Source: Fredericiella sp963839515 (lineage in GTDB: Bacteria > Chloroflexota > Anaerolineae > Caldilineales > Caldilineaceae). From it: a stretch of DNA of 64,000 bases. This document shows positions 10,074 through 18,340 of the stretch, in pieces. The stretch lies in the NCBI GenBank assembly GCA_963839515.1, contig CAWIVN010000018.1:186001-250000 (forward strand), read 5' to 3'. Numbering within the stretch: the stretch's first letter is position 1; each line of letters begins with the position of its first letter. The notes below the pieces were generated by a model, which was not told the origin of the DNA, did not search any database, and saw only the letters and a list, made by a program, of their open reading frames with translations. A program made the position numbers and the translations under genes.

Positions 10074-11018
10074 CGGCTTGCGAAGGGTAGCAGCGGCTTA
10101 GCCATGGCTCTCCCCCGAGATTCATGGCCAAGCCGTTGCTGTTCTGTTCCTTACACCGTGTGTGATAATCTGCCGTAAATACAAGTAGACACACAGGCGG
10201 TACAAGGAGGCAGCATGGCTTTGCAGGCTCACCAGGGGCAGATCGCCGGGACAAGTTGGAATCCGTCGCAGTACCTCAAGTTCGCCGACCACCGGCTGCG
10301 GCCCGCACTCGAACTGTTGAACCGAGTGCCGCTGGCCTCGCCCCAGACGATCTATGACCTGGGGTGTGGACCGGGCGGGATAACTCGCCTGCTGGCCGAG
10401 CAGTGGCCTGCTGCCACGATCTATGGGCTCGACAACTCGCCGGAGATGCTGCAAGAAGCCGCATCGGAACCCAGCCGCATCCGGTGGATCGAAGGGGATA
10501 TCGCCACCTGGGCACCAGCAGAACCGCCCGATCTGATTTACTCGAATGCGACGCTGCACTGGGTGCCAGGGCATGACGAACTCTTTCCGCGCCTTGCCGG
10601 GTCTTTGCAGGCCGGCGGCTGTCTTGCAGTGCAGATGCCGTTAAGCTTCGACGCACCTTCGCACCGACTCATGCGCGCAACGTTGGCAAGCGGTGGTCCA
10701 GGCGGAAGTGCTTTGGGGACAGAGCAACTCCGCCAGGTTGTGGCGCGCAGGTGGGTTGAGGATGCGGCTTTCTATTATGACCTTCTGGTGGATCAAACTA
10801 GCAGCCTCGACATCTGGGAAACTGAGTATCTGCAGGTACTGGAAGGGGATGATCCCGTGCTCGAATGGGTTAACGGTACAGGGCTGCGACCGATCCTCAA
10901 TGGTTTGGAGGATGCAGAACGCGAGTTCTTCCTCGTGGCATATGCACAGCGTCTGCACGAAGCCTATCCCAGGCGGGTGAACGGCCGCACACTGTATCCG
11001 TTCCGCCGCCTTTTCATC
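9357..11018 (+). repeat. Tandem duplication, unit 2 (1662 bp)
   Basis: Second copy of the unit at 7532-9192. The 5' break falls after the first base of the original start codon: ATGCAACAAAG in unit 1 reads CTGCAACAAAG here. The 3' break is at TTTTCATC, after which the two genes have unrelated ends. The 164 bases between the units (9193-9356) are clearly richer in A and T than the surroundings. Confidence 0.9.
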
Positions 11019-11033
11019 GTTGCCATTGTTTAG
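10215..11033 (+). CDS. tam: Trans-aconitate 2-methyltransferase-like SAM methyltransferase, copy 2
   Basis: 272 residues, start ATG at 10215 with the same GGAGG as copy 1. The SAM motif (YDLGCGPGGITRLLAEQWP), GLDNS and NATLHWVPGH are unchanged. About 19 substitutions separate it from copy 1, mostly conservative and scattered, and the last residues differ (RLFIVAIV against RLFILFGREV) because the duplication ended just before the stop codon. All family motifs are kept, so it is probably an active paralogue. It is convergent with the regulator gene, with a gap of 19 bases. Confidence 0.8.
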   Translation: MALQAHQGQIAGTSWNPSQYLKFADHRLRPALELLNRVPLASPQTIYDLGCGPGGITRLLAEQWPAATIYGLDNSPEMLQEAASEPSRIRWIEGDIATWAPAEPPDLIYSNATLHWVPGHDELFPRLAGSLQAGGCLAVQMPLSFDAPSHRLMRATLASGGPGGSALGTEQLRQVVARRWVEDAAFYYDLLVDQTSSLDIWETEYLQVLEGDDPVLEWVNGTGLRPILNGLEDAEREFFLVAYAQRLHEAYPRRVNGRTLYPFRRLFIVAIV

Positions 11034-11052
11034 GAAGAGGGTGTACCGGGCA

Positions 11053-14000
11053 TCATATGAGCCGGCGCCAGGATCGTCGCGAATGCCTCTGCGAGCGACA
11101 ATTGCTGGCCAGCGTGAACGCTGCGGCAAACTCCGCCGGGTCAAGTGCTGCCCGTACGGTCGCCAGCGCCTCGTCGGCCAGGGCACGCATCGGCCCGGCA
11201 ATCACATCGTGAATCGTGCTGTGTACCTGGCCAGCCAGTCCAAAGAGGGTGGCGGCACGTACATAGCGCTGTTGTGCGGTCGCCAGGCGGGCGGCAACAA
11301 AGAGCCGTTGTACCTGGTCGATGACGATCTTGTGCGGATCGGCGTGATAGACCAGGCTGCGCACCAACCAGGCTTCGGCCCCCTCCAGGTTCTCTTCCCC
11401 CAAGTCTACCTCGGCCAGAAAGGCGCAAACTCGCGCCAGGAAAGAACTGTCTTTCAGCTCGAGGCAGAGGCGCAGACTCTCGCTTAGCAACCGGCGCGCT
11501 TCGTGTGCGTCGCCGCCGTACAACGTAACGAGCGCCAGCAGGGGCTGCGAGTAGCCTATAGTCTCTCGGTTGTTCACCGCAGTGGCAAGGGTCAATGCTT
11601 CCTGAAAGTGCGTGTGTGCCTGGACAAGGTCGCCTTGCACCAGGGCAAGGGATCCCAACGTACTAAAGGCATCGGCAATCTCGTACTGATTCTCGCGCGC
11701 TTTGTAGAGCTGAAGGCTCTCTGTGAGCAACGGCTTCGCCCGAGCAACCTCTCCCCGTTCGATCAGAAAAGTCGCATAGCCCCAGAGAACAGTGACCAGC
11801 ATGAAGTCAAGGTCGGTGAAGAGGCAGAATTCGGGGCCAAGGGCTGGCGCTTCACCCGCCGCGCGTGCTGCTGCAAGCGAGTGTTCAAAGGCTTCTGTCG
11901 CCTGGAGAAAATCCGACGAATTAAATGCGATGAAATACCACACATGGGCATGCAGGAGTTTGCTCGTGTCACCCGCCATCAGCTGCATGAACTCACCTGT
12001 ATAGCGGTCGATCGGCCGGAACTCTTCCACCGCGCGCGAAACGACGTATAGGTAAGTCAAGATTGCGAGGCGTAAATCGTCGCTCAGCATCGCGCGGTGG
12101 GGCAGCAGGCGCGCCATCCACCAGCCCGCCTCGTACCATTGGCCGCGCACGGACCAGTACCAGTCGACGGCAACCAACAGCCACGCGATATCTGTATAGC
12201 GTGCCTCGTCGAGCGCCCACCGCAAGGCCGCACGCAGGTTGTCCTGCTCTGCGTCCAAGCGCGTAAACCAGCTGGGGGCCTCCGGTCCACGCAGGTGGCT
12301 ATCGCCGGTACGGTAGAGCTGCAAATAAGCCGCATGGTGGCGCTGGCAGATAAGGTCGACTTCGCCACTGGCGACAAGCTGTTCGGCCGCATACTGCCGC
12401 ACCAGCTCATGCAGGTCAAAGCGACCCTGCCCGTTCGTGCGCACAAGCGACTTATCCACCAAGCCGACAAGGATGGGGAGTGTAGCGCCCGCCACTTCCA
12501 CTGCTTCGTCCAGCGTCCAGCCGCCGCGAAAGACACTCACACGCCGCAACACGCTCTGTTCGTCGGACAAGAGCAGGCGCCATGACTGGTCAAACAGGCT
12601 GCGCAGGCTGCGATGGCGCTCGGGCACATTGCGCAGCGTCGTGGTAAAGATGTGGCTATTCTGCGTGAGCTGGCGGGCAATCTCAGTGCAAGCCATGACG
12701 CGTACCCAACTCGCCGCCAGCTCAATTGCCAGCGGCATCCCTTCCACTTGCGCGCAGATCGCCGCAATCGCCTCTTCCTGGCCATAGCTCGAGAAGGCTG
12801 GCTGCACCCGCTGGGCGCTGCGGAAAAACAGCTGCCCCGCCTCGCTCAACAAGCCCTCGGCCAGCGCCAGGCCGGCAACAGGCATGAGCCATTCCTCCCG
12901 CAAGTGAAGCCGCTCGCGCGAGGTAACCAACAGCTTGATGCTTGCTGCACTCTGAAGCAGTTGCGCTACGGTGTCAGCAGCCTCCGGCAAGTGCTCGAAG
13001 TTGTCCAGGACCAGCAGCCAGGTGCGGCCCTGCAAGTGGGATGCAATCTCTGCCTGGAGATCGCTGCCCGTCACCTGGAGTCCTAAGCTCTGGGCAAGTG
13101 TCGCCAACACCAGGTCGGCTTTCTCCACCGAGGCTAACGAAACAAAACAGGCTTCGTCGGCAACCCACACAGCTTGATTCTGGACGTTTGGATTGTTGGC
13201 TGGCGGGCCTGCTTCAACTGTCACTGCCTCCAGCGCGCGCTTGGCGGCCTCAATGGCGAGCCGTGTCTTGCCGATTCCGCCCGCACCCAGCAGAGTCAAG
13301 AGACGGCAGTCTGGGTTCGCCAACAGGCTTTCGATCTGCGCCAGTTCCGCACTGCGGCCGATGAAAGGTGTTGGTTGTAGCGGGAGATTGTGCGACTTTG
13401 CATGCGTGATGGCGGGATGCTGATTGTCGGCAACAGACGGTGGAGCAATTAGCTCCATGCTCGTCGTGGCGCCATTCCCAACTGCAAAGTCTTGTGCTTG
13501 GGTACGAATCCGCTCATACAGAGCAATCGTGGTGTCATCCGGTGCGACACCCAGCTCCGAGGCGAGCAAGTTGCGGCAAGTTTCGTACTGGGCGAGTGCG
13601 GCGCTGCGTTGGCCGGCGTTTGCCAGCAGGCGCATGAGTTGGCGGTGGGTAGGTTCGTGCCAAGGGTCGAGCTGCAGCAGGTGCTGGGCGGAAGCGGTGG
13701 CAGCGTCCAGTTGGCCGGCGGTCGCTGCCTGGTCGACGAGCTGCTGGTAGGCGGCGATCGCCAGCGTGCGCAGGCGCTCGCGTTCCAGCAGTGCCCACTG
13801 CTCAAAGGCCGGGCTGCCGTCGAGATAGAAGCCCGCCAAGAAAGTCGCCGCGATAGAGCGCGGTGGCCATGGCTAAGCTCGCCGGCGGCAAGATGGCGTT
13901 CAAATTGCCTGGCATCCAGGTCGACGACGGCGTCAGGATTGAGCGCAAGATGCTGGCGCGTGATGAGCAGATAGGGATCAACCTGCCCGCGCAGCCGGTA

Positions 14001-14201
14001 GAGGGTCACGCGCAGGTTCACGCGCGCCTGTTCCTGCGTGCGCTCGGGCCACAACAGTTCGGCGAGTTCATCGCGCCCCAGCGGTCTGTTCTGGCAGGCG
14101 AGGTAGACCAGCAGTGCCTCGACAGGATGGGTCGCAAAGCGCAGGGGCTGGCTTGCATCGCCCAACGCGACGGTGAGTGCACCAAAGGTGCGGATGGACA
14201 A
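11053..14201 (-). pseudogene. SARP/BTAD - NB-ARC - TPR transcriptional regulator, frameshifted
   Basis: The N-terminal frame begins at TTG 14201 with a winged-helix DNA-binding domain, IRTFGALTVALGDASQPLRF and LAELLWPERTQEQARVNLRV. At about 13865-13872 the frame shifts to one giving ATALYRGDF, and at about 13837-13843 it shifts again to LAGFYLDGSPAFEQW. That is two indels within some 30 bases, with the BTAD domain resuming intact. The BTAD ends near ELGVAPDDTTIALYERI. Then come FIGRSAELAQIESLL, Walker A LGAGGIGKTRLA, Walker B WLLVLDNFEHLP, GMPLAIELAASWVR, and C-terminal TPR repeats. Total about 1040 residues when joined. This is AfsR/SARP-STAND architecture: the winged helix binds DNA and the ATPase and TPRs sense a signal. 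It is likely functional if the two indels are errors. Confidence 0.8.
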
Positions 14202-14403
14202 CGGTCGGGTCTCTGCCTTGTCTGTAACGATGATGACACGCTTTTGCCTTGTTATACGTACCCATGTAACGATCGTGACACGAATTGCTGGTATTGTAAC
14301 CTCGTTCGACGGTTCCGCAACTCGGCCGCAGCAAGTATCTGGGTAGGCCGAAAGAGACTAGCGTCAACTTGGACACAGTTCAACCCAATCAGGAGATTAC
14401 CGT

Positions 14404-14886
14404 ATGCGTACCAAACGACTCGCGATCATGTTTGTTGTGCTCGGCCTGCTGGCCGCGCTGACCACGACCGCCTATGCAACGTCCAGCGCCAAGGATTCCA
14501 CCCCGTCCCTGGTGGGCACCTGGAAGATGACGATCCCCACCACGGGGACCAGCCCGGAGTTGACTGAGGCGTTGCAGACCTACTTCGCCGATGGCAATTA
14601 CATCGAGACCAACAACAACCCAAGCGCGGGCTCGACCGGGCATGGCGTCTGGATTGGCTCCGGCAACACTTATCTGAATACGTTCCAGGTGTTTACCTTC
14701 GACGAGCAGGGCAAATACGACGGCAAGCGCGTGATCCACGCTTCCATCCAGATGGATGGCAATGATCATTACACTGCCAAGTTCGTGACGGATCGTATCG
14801 ATGTGGCGGGCAACGTGACGAAGAACATATTCTCTGGCGGCTTCGAAGGCAACCGCATGCAGCCTGAACTGCCCGAATTTAAGTAA
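14404..14886 (+). CDS. Small secreted protein, lipocalin-like start
   Basis: 160 residues, AGGAG before ATG at 14404. A signal peptide (MRTKRLAIMFVVLGLLAALT, cut after AYA) is clear. The mature protein begins with SLVGTWKMTI, the G-x-W at the start of lipocalin-like beta barrels, and carries alternating beta-strand patterns through QMDGNDHYTAKFVTDRIDV. Whether it is a true lipocalin cannot be decided. No Cys. It stands alone: divergent from the regulator upstream and followed by a strong hairpin. Confidence 0.7.
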   Translation: MRTKRLAIMFVVLGLLAALTTTAYATSSAKDSTPSLVGTWKMTIPTTGTSPELTEALQTYFADGNYIETNNNPSAGSTGHGVWIGSGNTYLNTFQVFTFDEQGKYDGKRVIHASIQMDGNDHYTAKFVTDRIDVAGNVTKNIFSGGFEGNRMQPELPEFK

Positions 14887-14896
14887 TAGCATCGAT

Positions 14897-14926
14897 AGCG
14901 GGCGATCTGCATCCAGATCGCCCGCT
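14897..14926 (+). terminator. Strong hairpin after the secreted protein gene
   Basis: Perfect 13-base stem AGCGGGCGATCTG (14897-14909) with its complement (14914-14926) and a CATC loop, 11 bases after the stop at 14886. The following GTTGCATTT is only a weak T tract. Confidence 0.7.
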
Positions 14927-14964
14927 GTTGCATTTATGCGGTCAGATCGTAAGAAGGCAACAGC

Positions 14965-15759
14965 ATGAGTGATAGCGTTCAAACTTGGCACTATGGTCTG
15001 ATGGCTCGGCACTGGGCCGAGCACAATACCACCGGCCCCGAAATCGCCTACTATCAACGTCAAATCGAGCGGTACGGGCAGCCGGCGCTGGATGCGGGCT
15101 GCGGCACGGGCCGCTTGCTCATTCCCTTCCTGCGCGCAGGCCTGGACGTCGACGGCTGTGACGTCTCCGGCGATATGCTGATGTACTGCCAACAAGTCGG
15201 CGCGCGAGAAAGATTATCTCTCAGGCTGTACCGGCAAGCACTGCACAATCTCGATCTGCCCCGTCACTACCAGACGATTGTAGCCTGTGGCGTTATCGGC
15301 GTCGGCACCAGCCGCCAACAGGACTTTGTCGCGCTGCAGCGTCTGCATGACCATCTCCTGCCCGGCGGCATGCTGATCCTTGACGGAGTTCCCGCCTACG
15401 CCGACGCGCTGCTCTGGCCGCTGTGGCGCAAGGACGCCCGGCGGCACCTGCCCGAACCTTGGCCGGCAGACATCGGCAAAACACGCGAAGACGAGCGCGA
15501 ATACGAACTCCACTACCGGTTGGTGGCGGTAGACTCGCTCGCGCAGCGGACCGTCGGCGAGATGTGGATGCTGTTATTCAAGGACGGGCAGCTGGCAGCC
15601 GACGACACCTACACGCTGCAGTCGAACTACTACTTTCGGCATGAAATGCAGCTGCTGCTGGAAAAGGCAGGGTTCACGGTTGAGGCAGTTAAAGGCGATT
15701 GGACCGATGACGACGCGACGGCCGAGCATGATGCCCTCGTCTATTTCGCCAGGAAATAG
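14965..15759 (+). CDS. Class I SAM-dependent methyltransferase
   Basis: 264 residues, ATG at 14965 after AAGAAGG. PALDAGCGTGRLLIPFLRAG is motif I of the SAM-binding Rossmann fold and VDGCDVSGDML the acidic motif II. TIVACGVIGVGTS and LLPGGMLILDG fit motifs IV and VI. It belongs to the methyltransferase type 11/25 group whose substrates are highly varied, so none is proposed. It ends four bases before the stop of the convergent Rieske gene. Confidence 0.8.
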   Translation: MSDSVQTWHYGLMARHWAEHNTTGPEIAYYQRQIERYGQPALDAGCGTGRLLIPFLRAGLDVDGCDVSGDMLMYCQQVGARERLSLRLYRQALHNLDLPRHYQTIVACGVIGVGTSRQQDFVALQRLHDHLLPGGMLILDGVPAYADALLWPLWRKDARRHLPEPWPADIGKTREDEREYELHYRLVAVDSLAQRTVGEMWMLLFKDGQLAADDTYTLQSNYYFRHEMQLLLEKAGFTVEAVKGDWTDDDATAEHDALVYFARK

Positions 15760-15763
15760 GCGG

Positions 15764-17521
15764 CTAGCCTTCAAACAAGGCTTCCCCACGATGCAGCCGC
15801 ACCGCAATCTGGTACGTCTGTCCCTGGGATCGCACCGTCGGCGCGTGCGCAGCCAGGTAGCGGACGGCAGCGACCAGGAAATGTGTCTGCTGCACTGGGT
15901 CCGCGGCCATGCCGTACTGGCGCAGCGCCGCTTCCACCACCTGGATCGTGTGAAAGTCACGATCCTCGCGCAGCAGCAGCTTGCCGATGGTCGCCAGCAG
16001 CCGCTGCGGGTCCGCCCCGCTCGCCAGGTAGTTGACCACCTGCTGTGCGGCCGCGCTGACCTGCTGCTGGCGGTCCAGAAGGGCGCCCAGTTCGGCCAGG
16101 ATGGGCTCAGGCTCGCCGCCGCCGGCGGGTTCCGGGATGCGCGCGGCCGGCATGTTGAGAAAGCGGTCGAGATAAATGCTCATCGCCGCGTCAAAGACCC
16201 CGCGCAGCAGCTCGGGCGACGGTGCACGCCGCAGTCCTTGGTGCACGGCATTGGCAAAGGTGAATGTATGCAGCGCCGTGTCCCAATCGCCAAACTCATT
16301 GCTGGTGTGGAAGCGCGCAATACGCAGCGCGGCCGCGTACGCTACAGCCTGGGCAATCGCCTCTGCGGTATGGCCACCTTCCAGCGCCGCCAGCAGCGCC
16401 TCGATCGTGGCCTGCGGGTCGTCGCCCAGCAGCGTCTCGAGCGAGATGGGCGCAGCTTCGCCTCCCGCGACGAACGCTGCGCCCCTTCCTGCTCCTTGCC
16501 CGGCCGCCCATAACGCCGTCAACCGCTCAAATGCCGCCTCCAGCATCGCCACCAGGTCGATCGGATGGCGCCATGCGTTGGACTCCTCCATCCGGTCGGC
16601 CATAGCATAGCCGCGCACGAGGCTGGTCAGCACCAGCGCCGCGTTGTCCCAGTCGGTGGCGTCCAGCGCCTCCAGCGCCTTGTTGGTAAAGTCTAGCGGG
16701 TGGCCGACGTCGATATAGCGGTGGTCGGTGACGGCGGCAAACAGCATGTCGGCTACGGCCGCCGGCGCCATCCCCGCCCGCACAGCCGACACGATACAGC
16801 GCTCGGCGCCCTCGGCATCGCGCACCTCGACAAACTGGCGGAACCAGCGCTTGAGCGTCGCCGCATCCGGCACCGCACCGGGCAGCGCCCGCACGGGGAA
16901 ACGCGGCGGCCGTTCGGCCGTATCGCGCGCGACGGCGGCGAGGCCTTGATAGAGCGCACGCGGCCGCTCTTCGGCGTCAAGCGCCGGCGTCATGTTCATA
17001 AAACAGGTGAGCATCGTCAGCCCCTGGCCCCAGCCTCCATCGCGGTAGCGCGTGCCAAAGCCAAGACCCATGCGGAAAGGTTCAATGGCGTTGCGCCTGT
17101 CTTCCATCAGGTTGAGGACAGACTTGCCCAAGAGCAGCGGGAGATCCCGCTCCAACCCCACTTCCAGCCGTTCGCGCTGCTCCGCCAGCGCATTGACCGA
17201 GGGCGTGAGGTCGACCCAGATCTCGCCGGCGCGCACCTCGACCGCATAGGTCGGCACGTCGTCGGCCCATAGATCAAAACTGCCGCCACTCGCCAGGTCG
17301 AAGCGTGCGTGATGCCAGTGACAGGTAAGAATTCCATCGCACACAGAGCCGCGGTCCAGCGGAAAGCCCATGTGCGGGCAGCGATTGTCGACAGCATAGA
17401 TGCGTTCCTGGTGCTGGAAGAGGACGAGGGTGTGGCCGTCGACCTGGACCGTCAGCTGGCCCTGTTGTTCGAGTTCGGAGAGGCGGGCGGCGCGGATAAA
17501 GCCGATTTCGCTGCTTGTCAT
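15764..17521 (-). CDS. Rieske 2Fe-2S protein with a large helical C-terminal domain
   Basis: ATG at 17521 is preceded by AGGAG; an upstream in-frame ATG would add 17 residues without a ribosome binding site. The N-terminal ~110 residues are a Rieske domain: CPHMGFPLDRG and LTCHWHHARFDL give the C-x-H / C-x-x-H cluster ligands. The remaining ~470 residues are predicted mainly helical and I do not recognise them. No catalytic iron site of a ring-hydroxylating oxygenase (D/E-x-H-x4-H) is obvious. It may be an electron carrier for the next genes or an enzyme of its own kind. The nitroreductase gene lies upstream on the same strand, about 220 bases away. Confidence 0.75.
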   Translation of the reverse strand: MTSSEIGFIRAARLSELEQQGQLTVQVDGHTLVLFQHQERIYAVDNRCPHMGFPLDRGSVCDGILTCHWHHARFDLASGGSFDLWADDVPTYAVEVRAGEIWVDLTPSVNALAEQRERLEVGLERDLPLLLGKSVLNLMEDRRNAIEPFRMGLGFGTRYRDGGWGQGLTMLTCFMNMTPALDAEERPRALYQGLAAVARDTAERPPRFPVRALPGAVPDAATLKRWFRQFVEVRDAEGAERCIVSAVRAGMAPAAVADMLFAAVTDHRYIDVGHPLDFTNKALEALDATDWDNAALVLTSLVRGYAMADRMEESNAWRHPIDLVAMLEAAFERLTALWAAGQGAGRGAAFVAGGEAAPISLETLLGDDPQATIEALLAALEGGHTAEAIAQAVAYAAALRIARFHTSNEFGDWDTALHTFTFANAVHQGLRRAPSPELLRGVFDAAMSIYLDRFLNMPAARIPEPAGGGEPEPILAELGALLDRQQQVSAAAQQVVNYLASGADPQRLLATIGKLLLREDRDFHTIQVVEAALRQYGMAADPVQQTHFLVAAVRYLAAHAPTVRSQGQTYQIAVRLHRGEALFEG

Positions 17522-17629
17522 ATGCTTTCTCCTGATTGCCTGGGCAAATTCGCCCCAGCAATGGGCAAACATGAGCGTGGAGACAAGACTACGCCCATTT
17601 CATGCAATTGTCCACAGCAGATTCCACCA

Positions 17630-17652
17630 GGAGGTGCCACCTCCAGGAGGTG
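17630..17652. repeat. Short palindromic GGAGGTG / CACCTCC repeat
   Basis: GGAGGTG (17630-17636), CACCTCC (17638-17644) and GGAGGTG (17646-17652) give two overlapping palindromes of 15 bases with one-base centres. They lie between the end of the nitroreductase gene and the start of the Rieske gene, so a weak terminator or an mRNA structure is possible. Confidence 0.5.
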
Positions 17653-17741
17653 TAGGGCATGCGACCGGTAAGCCCAGTCGAGCAGCATAGGCGAAAAACG
17701 AGCAAGAGGAAGATAACCGGCAATGCTGTCTCTACATCGTG

Positions 17742-18317
17742 TTATCCGGCTAGTGCATGGAATTTGGCGGTGAGCACCTTCTCGATCATGATCGAGAAGT
17801 CCGCCGTTGCCGGATCGTCGCGCTGCAGATCCCAGCCCAGCAGCCGGCGCGCAGCTTTCGGGCTCTGGCGCACGAATTGTTCCAAGATTCCCCGCAATAC
17901 CTGCGCATCGGTCACGATTTCGGACCGCGCATGAAAGCGCTGAAAGCCGATCTGCATGTACACCTCATCCGGATTTGCCATCATGTTCTTGTACCAGTTT
18001 GCGTCCTTGGCCCAGCCGGAAAAGACAACTACCGTCCCGTCGATGCGGTGATAGCCGACGGGGAAATGCCGCATACGCCCACTGCTGCGCCCCTTCGTCG
18101 TCAGCAGCATGGTCGACCTGCCTACGCCCAGCAGCGGCAACACGCCGCTCCTGTAGAGGGGCACGACCAGCCGGTTCAGGAACTTGATCCGCCCGTGAAA
18201 TGTCTGTCTGAACTCCGGTTTGAAGACCATGTCGTACAGCATCGTGCCCTGCAGGGGGAATACACGCGGGGCACTCTCTGCCTGGAGCGGCTTTTCTTTG
18301 TGTTCGATGAGAGCCAT
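17742..18317 (-). CDS. Deazaflavin (F420)-dependent nitroreductase family protein
   Basis: 191 residues; ATG at 18317 after AAAGGA. TTKGRSSGRMRHFPVGYHRI and VVVFSGWAKDANWYKNMMAN are the hallmarks of the split-barrel DDN family, which in Mycobacterium uses coenzyme F420 to reduce nitro compounds or quinones; other members use FMN or have other roles. The cofactor here is not proven. It lies 22 bases downstream of the GH31 gene end on the same strand and about 220 bases upstream of the Rieske gene, so co-transcription of the three is possible. Confidence 0.8.
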   Translation of the reverse strand: MALIEHKEKPLQAESAPRVFPLQGTMLYDMVFKPEFRQTFHGRIKFLNRLVVPLYRSGVLPLLGVGRSTMLLTTKGRSSGRMRHFPVGYHRIDGTVVVFSGWAKDANWYKNMMANPDEVYMQIGFQRFHARSEIVTDAQVLRGILEQFVRQSPKAARRLLGWDLQRDDPATADFSIMIEKVLTAKFHALAG

Positions 18318-18340
18318 TTTGCTGTCCTTTCTCTAGCTGA

